Shown: positions 11,443 to 20,681 of the stretch, one piece after another
How the letters are laid out: each line of letters opens with the position of its first letter
Position numbering within the stretch: the stretch's first letter is position 1
Assembly (NCBI RefSeq): GCF_023716945.1
Contig: NZ_JAMQQF010000004.1
Span: forward strand, 1-61,231
Direction: 5' to 3'
DNA: 61,231 nt
From: Frankia sp. AiPs1
GTDB lineage: Bacteria; Actinomycetota; Actinomycetes; Frankiales; Frankiaceae
Program-made: the position numbers and the translations under genes
The notes under the pieces: model-generated
The model's database searches: none
What the model saw: the letters and a program-made list of their open reading frames with translations, nothing else
What the model was told of the DNA's origin: nothing

Positions 11443-12486
11443 TCAGGCGAGGTTCGACCGGGTCGTGGTCAGTACGGCGGCGACCGGTCGGCGGGGTGTC
11501 CGCGGGGCAGGGTCGACGGCCGGTGGCCAGCCGACCCGCAGGATCATCTGCGGGTGGTCGAGCCAGGTCATGAGCGTCCGGACCCGGGTGCGAACTCCAG
11601 GCAGGTCGAGTGCCTGCGTCATCGCGGAGGTGGCCAGCCCCAACCGCTCGGCGTCCACCGACAGCCGGGCGTAGGCCTCGCCCGCTCTCAGTCGGGCGGC
11701 GTCGTCGTCGTCGAGGCTGAACAGCACCACGTACGCCGGCTGTTCGTCGATCACCTGGCCGCCCCTGATGGCAGTGGACGTCGGGTCGCCGGCCGCGAAG
11801 TCGCGGACCGGCACGTCGGTGTGGCGGGGCTGACCGGGTGAGGTGCGCGGGACGGCGGTCGGTGAGATGCCTTCGCCGGCGGCTGCCGCGTCCGGCCGGA
11901 CCCAGGTGGCCAACTCCGCCCGGTACGCCGGGTCGTTCGTTTCCAGGTCGTCGGCCCAGGACATCGCGACCGCGAGGTTGAGCCGGTCGTCGGCCCGAAG
12001 CACGAGGGACGCGTACAGCGAGGGATCGTCGACACCGGCACGCAGGACGTGTAGCAGGTCGGTCGAGACGACGCCAGGACGAAACGGCCGCCGCTCGGTG
12101 CGGCGCCGTCCGGCCGCCGCGACCGCCTCGTCGACGTTCCCGTCCACCGGCTGCCGTCCGTCGAAATGAAGGCGAGCCAGCAGGTCGGGCCTGGTCGAGT
12201 CGGGTAGCCGTTCGGTCGTGGTCCGCCAGCCCTCGGCCGACAGTCCCAGACCGGCCAGGTACAGCGCGCCGCCGCACGAGATCAGCAACGCCCAGCCGTC
12301 CGGGTCGACCGCGGCGAGCTGGCGCTGGCGGTCGGCCCACAGCTCGAGGGCGTCCGCCGTAAGCACGAACCGCCACGGCTGGGTGTTGTGGATCGACGGG
12401 GCCCTCACCGCGAGCGCGACGGCCCGCTGGATCTCCTCGACCGACGGCTGCGTGGCTTCGCCGACGCCGCTGCGGGTGGAGGTCAT
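11443..12486 (-). CDS. Acg-type nitroreductase-family protein
   Basis: This 347-residue protein resembles the mycobacterial Acg family of flavin-binding nitroreductase-fold proteins. It has 'RAPSIHNTQPWRF' near the N-terminus, two tandem half-domains, 'RRRTERRPF' in the middle, and 'GLATSAMTQALDLPGVR' and 'PQMILRVGWP' toward the C-terminus. Family members are redox or dormancy-associated; the reaction is not established. The ATG at 12486 overlaps the stop of a 35-codon upstream ORF (ATGA), implying coupled translation. A GTG at 12603 in the same frame is an alternative. Expression is probably driven by the conserved promoter-leader at 12591-12735. Confidence 0.85.
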   Translation of the reverse strand: MTSTRSGVGEATQPSVEEIQRAVALAVRAPSIHNTQPWRFVLTADALELWADRQRQLAAVDPDGWALLISCGGALYLAGLGLSAEGWRTTTERLPDSTRPDLLARLHFDGRQPVDGNVDEAVAAAGRRRTERRPFRPGVVSTDLLHVLRAGVDDPSLYASLVLRADDRLNLAVAMSWADDLETNDPAYRAELATWVRPDAAAAGEGISPTAVPRTSPGQPRHTDVPVRDFAAGDPTSTAIRGGQVIDEQPAYVVLFSLDDDDAARLRAGEAYARLSVDAERLGLATSAMTQALDLPGVRTRVRTLMTWLDHPQMILRVGWPPAVDPAPRTPRRPVAAVLTTTRSNLA

Positions 12487-12590
12487 GTCGGCCACCCGTC
12501 GGAGGTCGCCGGGAGCTGGCGTCCACCGTCGCCGGGACCGGGAGAGCCGTCGCGGTGGGCGGATGGAATGTTGACGGACAACCGGAGCAT
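12483..12590 (-). CDS. 35-residue leader peptide ORF before nitroreductase
   Basis: The ATG at 12590 occupies exactly the position that the PP2C start codon occupies in the second copy of the leader, and its stop overlaps the nitroreductase ATG as ATGA. The product begins MLRLSVNIPSAHRDG and is Gly/Pro-rich with no recognisable domain. GTGGGGAC upstream can serve as ribosome-binding site. It could be a coupling peptide or simply the leader's end; if GTG 12603 is the true nitroreductase start, this ORF is spurious. Confidence 0.45.
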   Translation of the reverse strand: MLRLSVNIPSAHRDGSPGPGDGGRQLPATSDGWPT

Positions 12591-12699
12591 GGCGGGTCCC
12601 CACAGGGAGAGATCACCGTGAGGTCCGGCGGCGAGCGAGAACGCTCCCGGGCGCGGCGCAGGCGCGGCGCTTCGGTTCCGAACTGGCTGATAGCCCAGC
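12591..12699 (-). ncRNA. conserved structured 5' leader, copy 1 (nitroreductase)
   Basis: Read on the minus strand, this ~110-nt block from GCTGGGCTATCAGCC to the ATG is about 88% identical to 14605-14712 in front of the PP2C gene. Differences are concentrated in loops: a GAGCG/CGCTC stem is kept while all four loop bases change (TTCT here, GGAC there). TTCGG/CCGAA pairs here become TTCGG/CCGGA there, keeping pairing by a wobble. GGCTG-ggctat-CAGCC can form a hexaloop hairpin. A region of 28 identical bases (CGCTCGCCGCCGGACCTCAC...) precedes the ribosome-binding site. No family was recognised. Confidence 0.6.
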
Positions 12700-12735
12700 C
12701 GCTTGAGATTGCGCGCCCGGCGTCCTTCTTGTCAA
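12700..12735 (-). promoter_or_regulatory. promoter of leader copy 1
   Basis: On the minus strand, GTCGGCCAGTTGACA supplies a perfect -35 (TTGACA at 12735-12730). A weak -10, CAATCT, follows after 18 nt. The distance from TTGACA to the conserved leader is 30 nt, exactly as in the second copy, although the sequence between is not conserved. Confidence 0.55.
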
Positions 12736-12773
12736 CTGGCCGACGATCTCGGCCTCAGGCCGGGTCGGTCGGG

Positions 12774-13331
12774 TCACAGGGATGCCAGTAGCCGCCGGCT
12801 CGCGGTGGCGACGTCGGTGTGGGCGTCGCTGGCCCGCCGCTGCAACTCATCGCGAGCTGCCTCGGGCAGTAGGCCCCGGTCGACGAGCGCCCCAACTGCC
12901 TGGTCGACGACGCGTTGCTCGGCCAGCGAGGTCCAGAAGGACTCGCCGCTCACGGCCGCTGGCCAGATCAGGTGCTGGTCCACCGCGAGCGGCGGGTGGT
13001 TCGGCCCGAGTAGCGTGCCGAGATCCTCGGCCAGCCGCACGAACGCTCCGGGCTTCCCTGCACGCAGGACCAGGACCGCGGCGGGGACGACAGCGGACAG
13101 CGGCACCGCCAGCGAGGCGAGCACCGCGACCGGCGCCGCGACGCTGTCGGCCGCCCTGACGTCGATCGCGCCCCCCAGCGAGGCGAGGGTGATCGTCACA
13201 ACAAAGCAGGACGGCACCGCGAGAACGACGTCCCGGCCGAGCGCACTCAGCTCGGCCGCGAGGCCGTCCCCGCTGAGGTCTTCACCCTGGAGGAGTCGCA
13301 GGTGTTCGGCCACTGCCGCGGTGACCTGCAC
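12774..13331 (-). CDS. ANTAR-like protein with degenerate sensor domain
   Basis: The 185 residues start at GTG 13331 after AGGAGAG; ATG 13355 is an alternative without a ribosome-binding site. The first ~120 residues look like a poorly conserved GAF-like sensor (CFVVTITLASLGGAID, then a second half with FVRLAEDLGTLLG). The last ~55 residues (VVDQAVGALVDRGLLPEAARDELQRRASDAHTDVATASRRLL) follow the ANTAR three-helix pattern, which in characterised proteins binds paired RNA hairpins and prevents termination. It is co-directional with the second ANTAR gene, and both lie between the two copies of the conserved leader. Confidence 0.7.
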   Translation of the reverse strand: MQVTAAVAEHLRLLQGEDLSGDGLAAELSALGRDVVLAVPSCFVVTITLASLGGAIDVRAADSVAAPVAVLASLAVPLSAVVPAAVLVLRAGKPGAFVRLAEDLGTLLGPNHPPLAVDQHLIWPAAVSGESFWTSLAEQRVVDQAVGALVDRGLLPEAARDELQRRASDAHTDVATASRRLLASL

Positions 13332-13591
13332 GGTGCTCTCCTGACAAGCGCACATTGCGCCGGGTCCCGGCCCAGTGACGACGTCTGGCGGCACGGCTAG
13401 CAGGCCGACACCCGCTCGTCGTGATCCGGGACTGAGTGTGCCAGGCGACGTCCGAGGCGGGATGGGTGAAGCTGTCCGGCCCCGCCGCGTCGCGCAGGCT
13501 GCGGATGACTGCCAATCCGCCTCCCCGACCGTAGTCCCCTCCGCGTCCGTCCGCCTCGGCAGTGATGGCTGACCGACGTCCCGCAGTGCGA

Positions 13592-14332
13592 TCAGTACGA
13601 GGCGACGTCTGGCCCGGCAGCGGGTTTTCGGGCGCGGGCACGGCGGACCGCCTCCTCCACCAGCACCCGGGCCACCTCGGCGACCTTGACGTGCTGGGAC
13701 TGGCTCATCGCCCGCAGCCGGTCGAACGCCTCCTCGGGTGTCACTCCCGTCCGACTCATGATCACCCCGAGCGCCTGATCGATGACCGCCCGATTGGTCA
13801 TGGCCGCTTCCAGCTGCGCTGCCAACCGGTGCGACTGAGCCAGGATCTGCGCGTTGTGCACCGACACCGCCGCCGGTCGGGCGAACAGCTCCCCGATCCG
13901 GACTGCCTCCGGACCGAACGCGTTCTTCGCGTGGGCGTAGACGTTCATCGCGCCCACCACCCGGTCGGGAAGCAGCAGCGGCAACGAGAGCACGCTGTGC
14001 ACACCCATCCGCCCGACCCGCGGGCCGAACCGTGGCCAGCGGGCCTCCCCGCCCAGCGAGCCCGACGTCTGCGTCGTTCGCGACGCGACCGCCTGCAGGC
14101 ACGGCCCCTCGCCGAGCCCGTACTGCACGTCGTCCACCACGCGCACGAACTCGGCGCTCGCCACCACCGTCTGCGGCCGGTCGTCCTCGAGCATCGTCAG
14201 GCCCGCACCCTCCGCACCGGGAATCGCCCGCACCCCGAACTCCGCGATATTGACCAGCGTCTCCTGTAACGGCTGGTAGCCCGTCAGCAGCCCCGACAGC
14301 CCGGCCAAGCTTTCATCGAGGTCGTCGTTCAC
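13592..14332 (-). CDS. GAF-ANTAR regulator
   Basis: This 246-residue protein has an N-terminal GAF sensor domain (residues ~15-165, with 'GAEGAGLTMLEDDRPQTVVAS', 'YGLGEGPCLQA' and 'VHSVLSLPLLLPDRVVGAMNVYA') and a C-terminal ANTAR domain (about 180-235, 'AMTNRAVIDQALGVIMSRTGVTPEEAFDRLRAMSQSQHVKVAEVA'). ANTAR proteins act on nascent RNA as antiterminators. GTG 14332 follows GGAGAG. It points away from the PP2C gene, and the ~380 bp between them contains leader copy 2. The short gap to the downstream ANTAR-like gene (260 bp) allows co-transcription. Confidence 0.9.
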   Translation of the reverse strand: MNDDLDESLAGLSGLLTGYQPLQETLVNIAEFGVRAIPGAEGAGLTMLEDDRPQTVVASAEFVRVVDDVQYGLGEGPCLQAVASRTTQTSGSLGGEARWPRFGPRVGRMGVHSVLSLPLLLPDRVVGAMNVYAHAKNAFGPEAVRIGELFARPAAVSVHNAQILAQSHRLAAQLEAAMTNRAVIDQALGVIMSRTGVTPEEAFDRLRAMSQSQHVKVAEVARVLVEEAVRRARARKPAAGPDVASY

Positions 14333-14568
14333 AGACTCTCCGATCCGCTGTGCGACGCATATGCTGCCACCCCTGAAACGGTAGCCCCCTGGGAATCTGC
14401 AGGCAGACGCCAGGATCAAGGCCCCAGAAATGTGATGACGGCCGGGCGCGGCACGACGCCGCTACCGGGTCTGTGGACCCGGACACGTACCGATGTGGCC
14501 GCCGCGAGCCGGCAGCTACTCGCGACGCTGCGCGCACCGGCGCTGGTTGAGATCGAGGATGTCGGCCG

Positions 14569-14604
14569 TTGACAGCCGCTGCCTGAGGCGTGCATGCTTT
14601 ATGA
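14569..14604 (+). promoter_or_regulatory. promoter of leader copy 2
   Basis: GTCGGCCGTTGACA gives a perfect -35 at 14569-14574. A weak CATGCT lies 18 nt downstream. The 30-nt spacing to the conserved leader and the GTCGGCC box match copy 1. Confidence 0.55.
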
Positions 14605-14712
14605 GCTGGGCTATCAGCCAGTTCGGGACCGGAGCGCCGCGCCTACGCCGTGCCTCGGGAGCGGGACCGCTCGCCGCCGGACCTCACGGTGATCTTCCCG
14701 TGGAGACACGCC
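14605..14712 (+). ncRNA. conserved structured 5' leader, copy 2 (PP2C)
   Basis: This is the inverted partner of 12591-12699. It runs from GCTGGGCTATCAGCC to the base before the PP2C ATG and ends with GTGGAGACACGCC, which contains the ribosome-binding site. The hairpin GAGCG-GGAC-CGCTC keeps the stem but not the loop of copy 1. Similarity stops within a few codons of the start, so selection or recent duplication acted on the leader and not on the protein. Confidence 0.6.
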
Positions 14713-16383
14713 ATGTTCCTCCCGCCCAGCGCCATCCTGGGCGCGTCTGTGGTGCTGGTCGCTCTAGCCTTCCTCGCTGTGCGTCGCCAAGTAATCCGAG
14801 GAGGCGCCGCGCCCCCGGCGCTGCGTCAGTGCCTCGCGCCGGCATCCGACCCCGTAGAAGTGCTTGCTTGTTCCCAGCGTCGGACGTCGCCGGAGCACGT
14901 GAAGGACCCCGGCCGTCTCCAGGACAGGCCACACGCGGTGCTGGCGGACGGGTCCCAGGTGGGTTCTGCGCAGCGCTCAATGCCTCACCGACTGAATCGA
15001 GGGCCCATGCGGTCTCGTGCACAGGTCGGGGTAGCCGGGGACGAACCTCGAGGCCTGGTGGCCGTACCAGCGTTCATCAACGAGGCATCCTCGCCCACCA
15101 CGGCGGCCGGTGCGGACGGGCCGTTCTGCCGTCTCACCGCGTTGGCGAGCTCGCTGCTGGACGGGCCGGTCGCGTTCGTCGCCCTGCCCACGGCACCCGG
15201 CTCGGGGCGGCTGTCACCCAGCTCCGGGTCGCCACTTGGCCTGCTCGCGGACGCCTTCTGCCTGGATGTCCTGGACGGCGGAATGCCGCTGGTGGTCGAG
15301 GACGCGCGGACCGACCCGCGGACCCGGGACAACCCGCACGTCGCCACCGCAGGCGTCAGAGCGTGGATCTGCCACCCCATGAAGGACCCGGCGGGCGACA
15401 CCCTCGGCTCGTTCTGCGTCCTGGTCACGCTCGCGCGTGCCTGGTCGGCCAGGGACCGCGAAACGGTCGCCGGCCTCGCGTACGCGGCCGCGGGCGAATT
15501 CCACCTGCGGGGCGACATGGCCCGGGCGGCCTGCGACACCCAGCGGCTGAACGCGCTGACCGCGCAGACCGCGGCCCGCTCCCGCTACCTACAGGACAGT
15601 CTGCTGCCCCCGCACCTGCCCGGCGTCCCCGGGATGCAGGTCGCCGCGCGCTACCTACCCGCCGCGGACGGGCTCGGTGTGCTCGGCGACTTCTACGACC
15701 TGTTCCCCGGGCCGCGGAACATCGGCGGCCCCCGCCCCCTCACGAACAGAGGACCCCGGCCCCTCGCCCGTCAGTGGCCGGGCGGGCGTGGATGGCCCAG
15801 AGGACGATGGGACGCGGTCATCGGTGACGTCTGTGGCCACGGCGTGGAGGCCGCGACGGTCACGGCGCTGGCCAGGTACACCATCCGCGCCGACGCGGTG
15901 CGCGAGATTTCCCCGGCCCGGGTCCTCGCCCGGCTCAACGCCGCGCTGCTGGCCCAGCGACCCGACAGCGAGCGTTATCTCACCGCCGCCTACGTCATGC
16001 TGTTCCCCAGACGGGGACACGTCGACGCCATCCTCGCCTCGGCCGGGCACACCCCCGCCCTGCTGCGGGGCTCCGACGGCACGGTCCGCGCGGTCGGGCA
16101 CCACGGCCTGCCGCTCGGCCTGTTCGACCGAGCCGACCTGCACGACACCCGCCTGTCGCTGAAGCCCGGCGACACCCTGCTGCTCTACACCGACGGCGTC
16201 ACCGAAGCCCGGCGAGGCCGCGAAGAGTACGGCGAGGAACGGCTGCGCGGCCTCCTCGCCGACACCGGACGGCTCGATGCGCACGACCTCGCCCACGCCG
16301 TCGAGGACGACGTGCTTGCGTTCACCGGCGGCCCACACGCCGACGACATCGCCGTCCTCGCCCTGCGCGTCGCCGACGGCTAG
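14713..16383 (+). CDS. GAF-PP2C (SpoIIE/RsbU-type) phosphatase
   Basis: The 556 residues begin with a single hydrophobic segment (about 5-22, [16 protein letters not shown]), so it is probably membrane-anchored. A GAF-type sensor spans about 130-290 (with '[17 protein letters not shown]', '[18 protein letters not shown]'). A PP2C-type serine phosphatase follows from about 310 ('[10 protein letters not shown]', metal-binding 'LGDFYDLF', '[11 protein letters not shown]', '[12 protein letters not shown]', '[11 protein letters not shown]'). Such proteins dephosphorylate anti-sigma-factor antagonists. An Arg/Pro-rich insert (~50 residues) sits between the metal motif and GDVCGHG. ATG 14713 follows GGAG and aligns with the end of the conserved leader. 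Confidence 0.88.
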   Translation: MFLPPSAILGASVVLVALAFLAVRRQVIRGGAAPPALRQCLAPASDPVEVLACSQRRTSPEHVKDPGRLQDRPHAVLADGSQVGSAQRSMPHRLNRGPMRSRAQVGVAGDEPRGLVAVPAFINEASSPTTAAGADGPFCRLTALASSLLDGPVAFVALPTAPGSGRLSPSSGSPLGLLADAFCLDVLDGGMPLVVEDARTDPRTRDNPHVATAGVRAWICHPMKDPAGDTLGSFCVLVTLARAWSARDRETVAGLAYAAAGEFHLRGDMARAACDTQRLNALTAQTAARSRYLQDSLLPPHLPGVPGMQVAARYLPAADGLGVLGDFYDLFPGPRNIGGPRPLTNRGPRPLARQWPGGRGWPRGRWDAVIGDVCGHGVEAATVTALARYTIRADAVREISPARVLARLNAALLAQRPDSERYLTAAYVMLFPRRGHVDAILASAGHTPALLRGSDGTVRAVGHHGLPLGLFDRADLHDTRLSLKPGDTLLLYTDGVTEARRGREEYGEERLRGLLADTGRLDAHDLAHAVEDDVLAFTGGPHADDIAVLALRVADG

Positions 16384-16538
16384 CCGGCTGCCGTGGCCGT
16401 CCGACCGCTGGCCCCGATCAAGATCGGCCCCGCGGATCGTCCACCGTGTGGCCCGCCAACGTGCAGGCAACGCGACAGCGGCCACCGCCACCTGCGCCGC
16501 CCGAGCGGCGCGGGTCAGACTGCGGAAGGAGATGCCCG

Positions 16539-18944
16539 GTGACTCTTCTGGACCCGACCCCGACCCGAACCTACAGCCGCAAGGACCTGAACCTGATCGA
16601 CGCCTACTGGCGGGCGGCGAACTACCTTTCGGTCGGGCAGATCTACCTGCTCGACAACCCGCTGCTGCGCGAACCGCTGCGGGCCGAACACGTGAAGCCA
16701 CGCCTGCTCGGCCACTGGGGTACAACCCCCGGGCTGAACCTGCTGTACGCGCATATGAACCGCGTCATCAAGGAACGCGACCTCAACACGTTGTACGTGA
16801 CCGGTCCGGGTCACGGCGGCCCGGGGCTGGTCGCGAACGCGTACCTGGAGCAGACCTACAGCGAGGTCTACTCGGCTGTCGGCCGTGACGAGGAGGGGAT
16901 GCGGGCACTGTTCCGGCAGTTCTCCTTCCCCGGCGGCATCCCCAGCCACGTCGCACCCGAGACACCGGGTTCTATCCACGAAGGCGGCGAGCTCGGCTAC
17001 GCGCTGGTGCACGCGTATGGCGCCGCGTTCGACAACCCGGACCTGCTGGTGCTGTGCGTAGTAGGTGACGGGGAGGCCGAGACCGGGCCGCTGGCCGCGA
17101 GCTGGCACTCGAACAAGTTCCTCAACCCGGTCACCGACGGCGCCGTGCTGCCGGTGCTGCATCTCAACGGATACAAGATCGCCAACCCGACGGTCCTGGC
17201 CCGCATCCCGGAGGCCGAACTCGCCGAGCTCATGCGTGGCTATGGCTACATGCCGCATTTCGTGACCGGAGACGACCCCGCTGACGTCCACCACCAGCTC
17301 GCGAGGACCCTCGACGTCGTCCTGGACGAGATCGCCTCCCTCCAGCGCGGCGCTCGGGAGGCGGTCGAGGGGCCTGGTCGGACAGCGGCCACGCCGCCGC
17401 CTCGGGCGGCGTGGCCGATGATCGTGCTGCGTACGCCCAAGGGTTGGACCGGCCCGAAGCAGGTCGACGGCGTCCAGGTCGAGGGCACCTGGCGCGCGCA
17501 CCAGGTGCCGCTCACCGAGACCCGAACCGACCCAGGACACCGCGAACAGCTCGAGCGGTGGATGCGCAGCTACCGGCCGGAGGAGCTGTTCGACGCCACC
17601 GGGCGGCTGGTCCCGGAACTACAGGCGCTCGCCCCTGTCGGCAACCGTCGGATGAGCGCGAACCCGCACGCCAACGGCGGCCGGCTGCTGCGCGACCTCG
17701 TGATCCCGGACTTCCGTGACTACGCCGTACCCGTCGACCGTCCTGCCACCGCTTCGAGTTCCGCCACCGGTGTGCTGGGCGCGTTCCTGCGCGACGTCGT
17801 CGCCCGAAACCCGGACCGGTTCCGCATCATGGGCCCGGACGAGACCGCCTCCAATCGGCTGTCCGCCGTGTTCCAGACCACCGACCGGGCCTGGGACGCG
17901 ATCACGGTCCCCGGCGACGACCACCTGGCCCCCGACGGCCGGGTGATGGAGGTGCTGTCCGAGCACCTGTGCCAGGGCTGGTTGGAGGGCTACCTGCTGA
18001 CCGGCCGGCACGGCCTGTTCAACTGCTACGAGGCGTTCGTCCACATCGTCGATTCGATGGTCAACCAACACGCCAAATGGCTGAAGACGACCCGTGCCAT
18101 CCCGTGGCGGGCGCCGATAGCGTCGCTGAACTACCTGCTGTCCTCGCACGTCTGGCGCCAGGACAACAACGGGTTCTCCCACCAGGACCCCGGATTCATC
18201 GACCACGTCATCAACAAGAAGGCCGAAGTCGTCCGCGTCTACCTGCCGCCGGACAGCAACACCCTGCTCTCCGTCGCCGACCACTGCCTGCGTAGCCGCA
18301 ACTACGTCAACGTCATCGTCGCCGGCAAGCAACCTGCGCTGACGTACCTGACCATGGAAGAGGCGGTCGCCCATTGCACCCGCGGGTTGGGCATCTGGCC
18401 CTGGGCAGGCAACACCGACGGCGAACCGGACGTCGTACTCGCCTGCGCCGGCGACGTCCCCACCCTCGAGACCCTGGCCGCCGCCGACCTGCTCCGCACC
18501 CACCTTCCCGACCTCAAGGTGCGGGTCGTCAACGTCGTGGACCTGATGCGGCTGGAGCCGGACACCGAACACCCGCACGGACTGCCCGACCGCGAGTTCG
18601 ACGCGCTGTTCACCTCGGACAAGCCTGTGATCTTCGCGTTCCATGGCTACGCCGCGCTGGTCCACCGGCTCACCTACCGGCGCACCAACCACCGGAACCT
18701 GCACGTGCGCGGCTACAAGGAGGAAGGCACCACCACCACGCCGTTCGACATGGTGATGCTCAACGACCTCGACCGCTTCCATCTGGTCATGGACGTCATC
18801 GACCGCCTCCCGTCGCTCGGCAGCCGCGCCGCCGTCCTGCGGCAGCGGATGGCGGACAGCCGCCTCGCCGCCCGCGCCTACACCCGCCAGCACGGCGAGG
18901 ACGATCCGACCGTCACCAACTGGACCTGGCCCGACCGGGCCTGA
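16539..18944 (+). CDS. xfp: phosphoketolase (xylulose-5-P/fructose-6-P)
   Basis: This 801-residue ThDP enzyme splits xylulose-5-phosphate or fructose-6-phosphate with phosphate to acetyl phosphate plus a smaller sugar phosphate. Family signatures are complete: [20 protein letters not shown], '[29 protein letters not shown]', the ThDP/Mg motif [19 protein letters not shown], and the C-terminal '[15 protein letters not shown]'. Length is typical (about 790-820). GTG 16539 follows GGAAGGAG. No acetate kinase or phosphotransacetylase gene follows, so acetyl phosphate use must depend on genes elsewhere. It is 155 bp downstream of the PP2C gene, and co-transcription is possible. Confidence 0.97.
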   Translation: MTLLDPTPTRTYSRKDLNLIDAYWRAANYLSVGQIYLLDNPLLREPLRAEHVKPRLLGHWGTTPGLNLLYAHMNRVIKERDLNTLYVTGPGHGGPGLVANAYLEQTYSEVYSAVGRDEEGMRALFRQFSFPGGIPSHVAPETPGSIHEGGELGYALVHAYGAAFDNPDLLVLCVVGDGEAETGPLAASWHSNKFLNPVTDGAVLPVLHLNGYKIANPTVLARIPEAELAELMRGYGYMPHFVTGDDPADVHHQLARTLDVVLDEIASLQRGAREAVEGPGRTAATPPPRAAWPMIVLRTPKGWTGPKQVDGVQVEGTWRAHQVPLTETRTDPGHREQLERWMRSYRPEELFDATGRLVPELQALAPVGNRRMSANPHANGGRLLRDLVIPDFRDYAVPVDRPATASSSATGVLGAFLRDVVARNPDRFRIMGPDETASNRLSAVFQTTDRAWDAITVPGDDHLAPDGRVMEVLSEHLCQGWLEGYLLTGRHGLFNCYEAFVHIVDSMVNQHAKWLKTTRAIPWRAPIASLNYLLSSHVWRQDNNGFSHQDPGFIDHVINKKAEVVRVYLPPDSNTLLSVADHCLRSRNYVNVIVAGKQPALTYLTMEEAVAHCTRGLGIWPWAGNTDGEPDVVLACAGDVPTLETLAAADLLRTHLPDLKVRVVNVVDLMRLEPDTEHPHGLPDREFDALFTSDKPVIFAFHGYAALVHRLTYRRTNHRNLHVRGYKEEGTTTTPFDMVMLNDLDRFHLVMDVIDRLPSLGSRAAVLRQRMADSRLAARAYTRQHGEDDPTVTNWTWPDRA

Positions 18945-19037
18945 CCAGTCGCGCGGCCGCACCGGTAGGTCCGTCCGGCGGTGCCACCGGCCCGTCGTCA
19001 GTCACAGTCCGCAGCAACGTCGGCGAGAGGTACGCAC

Positions 19038-19277
19038 GTGACCGAGTCCCTTGTCGTCGACAAACCGAAGGCCGAACGGGTCGCGGTCGCCGGTGCCGAG
19101 TGCAGCACCGACCCCCGCCGCCCGGAGGAACCCTGGCACGCCGTGGACGTGGGCTGCGCGGAGGCGGCTCGATGTCACGGTGGCGCGGGTACCGGCCTAC
19201 AGAGGGAGGGGACGCTGAAGACAGCGGCGAGATCACGGACGAACCGATACCGGGCGGAGGACCACCGATCATCGTGA
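19038..19277 (+). CDS. small ORF, uncertain
   Basis: GTG 19038 follows GAGAGG and opens a 79-codon frame (TESLVVDKPKAERVAVAG...). Its first ~45 codons have the G/C third-position bias of real genes, but the second half overlaps the start of the next gene and loses the bias. No family was recognised. It may be the remnant of a gene formerly next to phosphoketolase. Confidence 0.3.
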   Translation: MTESLVVDKPKAERVAVAGAECSTDPRRPEEPWHAVDVGCAEAARCHGGAGTGLQREGTLKTAARSRTNRYRAEDHRSS

Positions 19278-19618
19278 CGGATCATGCAGACTCCATCCAT
19301 AACGGGAAGTTGCAGCAGGCCGTCGGGCACCTCTCGACCGGCGCCGCGCGGACCGACGCGGTCGAGTTCGAGCGGGGGGTGACTGCGATCATCGCCTTCG
19401 CCGGGCGGCACGGCCACACCCGGCCGTCGGACGGCTACCGCGACGAGTCCGGTTTCCCGCTGGCGGCCTGGGTCGCCAGGCAGCGCGAGGCGTATCTGGA
19501 GAACCGGCTGGCCGACGAGCGGCGGGCGGCGCTGGACTGCGTCGACTGCTGGGACTGGATACCGGCCCCGGCTGCCCACCACCACCGCGGCGGCGAGCAT
19601 CCGGAAGAAGGCCCCTGA
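19172..19618 (+). CDS. helicase-associated-domain protein
   Basis: The 148 residues start at ATG 19172 after GCGGAGG. The C-terminal half (about 70-125) fits the 'helicase associated' repeat: FAGRHGHTRPSDGYRDESGFPLAAWVARQREAYLENRLADERRAALD..WDW, a small three-helix domain usually found in series on large helicases. Here there is one copy and no helicase. The N-terminal 60 residues are acidic and low in structure. Function unknown. Confidence 0.7.
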   Translation: MSRWRGYRPTEGGDAEDSGEITDEPIPGGGPPIIVTDHADSIHNGKLQQAVGHLSTGAARTDAVEFERGVTAIIAFAGRHGHTRPSDGYRDESGFPLAAWVARQREAYLENRLADERRAALDCVDCWDWIPAPAAHHHRGGEHPEEGP

Positions 19619-19673
19619 GCGATCGGGGTGTCGCGACAGCCCGCTCCCGGTGAACTTCGGCCTGATCCGCGGC

Positions 19674-20379
19674 CTAGTACTGCAACGGCACTTGCGTCGT
19701 CTGTGGTAGATGATCTGGGTTGTGGTGGTGGAGGCGTGGGCGGCTGAGCTGGATGGGCTGTGTGAGCGGGTCGGTGGCCGGTTCGGGCGTGCGGAGCCGC
19801 GGCGGCGGGTCCGTGAGTATGTGTCTGGGCTGGTCGCGGGGCTTGATCGGAAGAACGGGTGGACGCTGGCGGAGCGTGCGGGTGAGCGGTCGCCGGACGG
19901 GATGCAGCGGCTGCTGTGCCGCGCGGACTGGGATGTGGACGGGGTCCGTGACGACGTTCGGGACTTCGTGGTCGGCCGTCTTGGGGGATCCGGATGCTGT
20001 GCTGATCGTGGCTGACACGGGGTTCCTGAAGAAGGGCACCCGGTCGGCGGGGGTGCAGCGGCAGTACTCAGGGACGGCGGGTCGGCGGGAGAACTGCCAG
20101 ATCGGGACGTTCCTGGCCTACCGGTCCCGGTGGGGGCATGCGCTAATCGACCGGGAGCTTTACCTGCCGGAGTCCTGGACGGACGACCGGGACCGCTGCC
20201 GGACGGCGGGTGTGCCGGACGACGTGGAGTTCGCGACGAAGCCGCGCCAGGCGATGGCCATGCTGGAACGGGCGATCACGGCCGGAGTGCCGTTCGGCTG
20301 GGTGACCGCGGACGAGGCCTACGGGCAGGTGAAGTACCTGCGGGTCTGGCTGGAAGAACAGAACCCAGTCCTCCCTTGA
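19674..20379 (+). mobile_element. IS701-type insertion sequence remnant
   Basis: A transposase of the IS701 type is broken in two ways. The N-terminal part (ATG 19710, '[27 protein letters not shown]...[27 protein letters not shown]') and the catalytic part ('[19 protein letters not shown]', '[24 protein letters not shown]', 'VTADEAYGQ') are in different frames, with the shift near 19975-19990. The catalytic part ends abruptly at 20379, about half a transposase too early. The left end CTAGTACTGCAACGGCACTT (19674-19693) resembles an IS terminal repeat; no matching right end exists. It cannot move on its own. Confidence 0.8.
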
Positions 20380-20600
20380 GTAGGCCAGCCGCCGGGCCAG
20401 CGTCGACTTCCCGGTGCCGGGCAGGGCGAATTACCACGAACCCGGCCGAACTCGCCGCAGCGGCGGCTTCTTTGGTCTCGCCGCGCTGACAAAACCGGAC
20501 GACTCGGACGACCCGATCTACCTCGACTGATCGCCCGCCGTAGCCGCATGGAGAGCGTAGCTCGGCGAACTCCGGCAGCTCGCGGAGCTGGTCGAGCAGT
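20377..20600 (-). pseudogene. P-loop ATPase/kinase fragment cut by the IS remnant
   Basis: On the minus strand the frame ending against the IS break reads FALPGTGKSTLARRLAYS (20430-20377), a clear Walker A motif of the small-molecule kinase type. The residues that should precede it (SSAGFVV) lie in a neighbouring frame, which continues upstream as ELLDQLRELPEFAEL. The gene is frameshifted just before the P-loop and truncated just after it by the IS remnant. The original product cannot be named. Confidence 0.55.
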
Positions 20601-20636
20601 TCCATGGTCGCGGTGACGTCGATGGTGTGGAACACC

Positions 20637-20681
20637 GTGACCTGCGTGACCTGCGGGACCTGCGTGACCTGCGGGACCTGC
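20637..20681 (+). repeat. 9-bp tandem repeat, five units
   Basis: Five consecutive units of GTGACCTGC or GGGACCTGC lie upstream of the quinone oxidoreductase-like gene. No role is visible. Confidence 0.8.

Noticed and set aside
12774-14102. 442-codon frame joining the two ANTAR genes
   Set aside because: Its N-terminal two thirds is out of frame with the GAF-ANTAR gene; only the last 185 codons make sense.
11443-18944. DosR-type boxes explaining nitroreductase and phosphoketolase co-location
   Set aside because: I found no match to the GGGACT-N-AGTCCC-type palindrome in the relevant promoters.
18945-19300. Acetate kinase or phosphotransacetylase fragment after phosphoketolase
   Set aside because: The short coding-like frame at 19038 shows none of their motifs.
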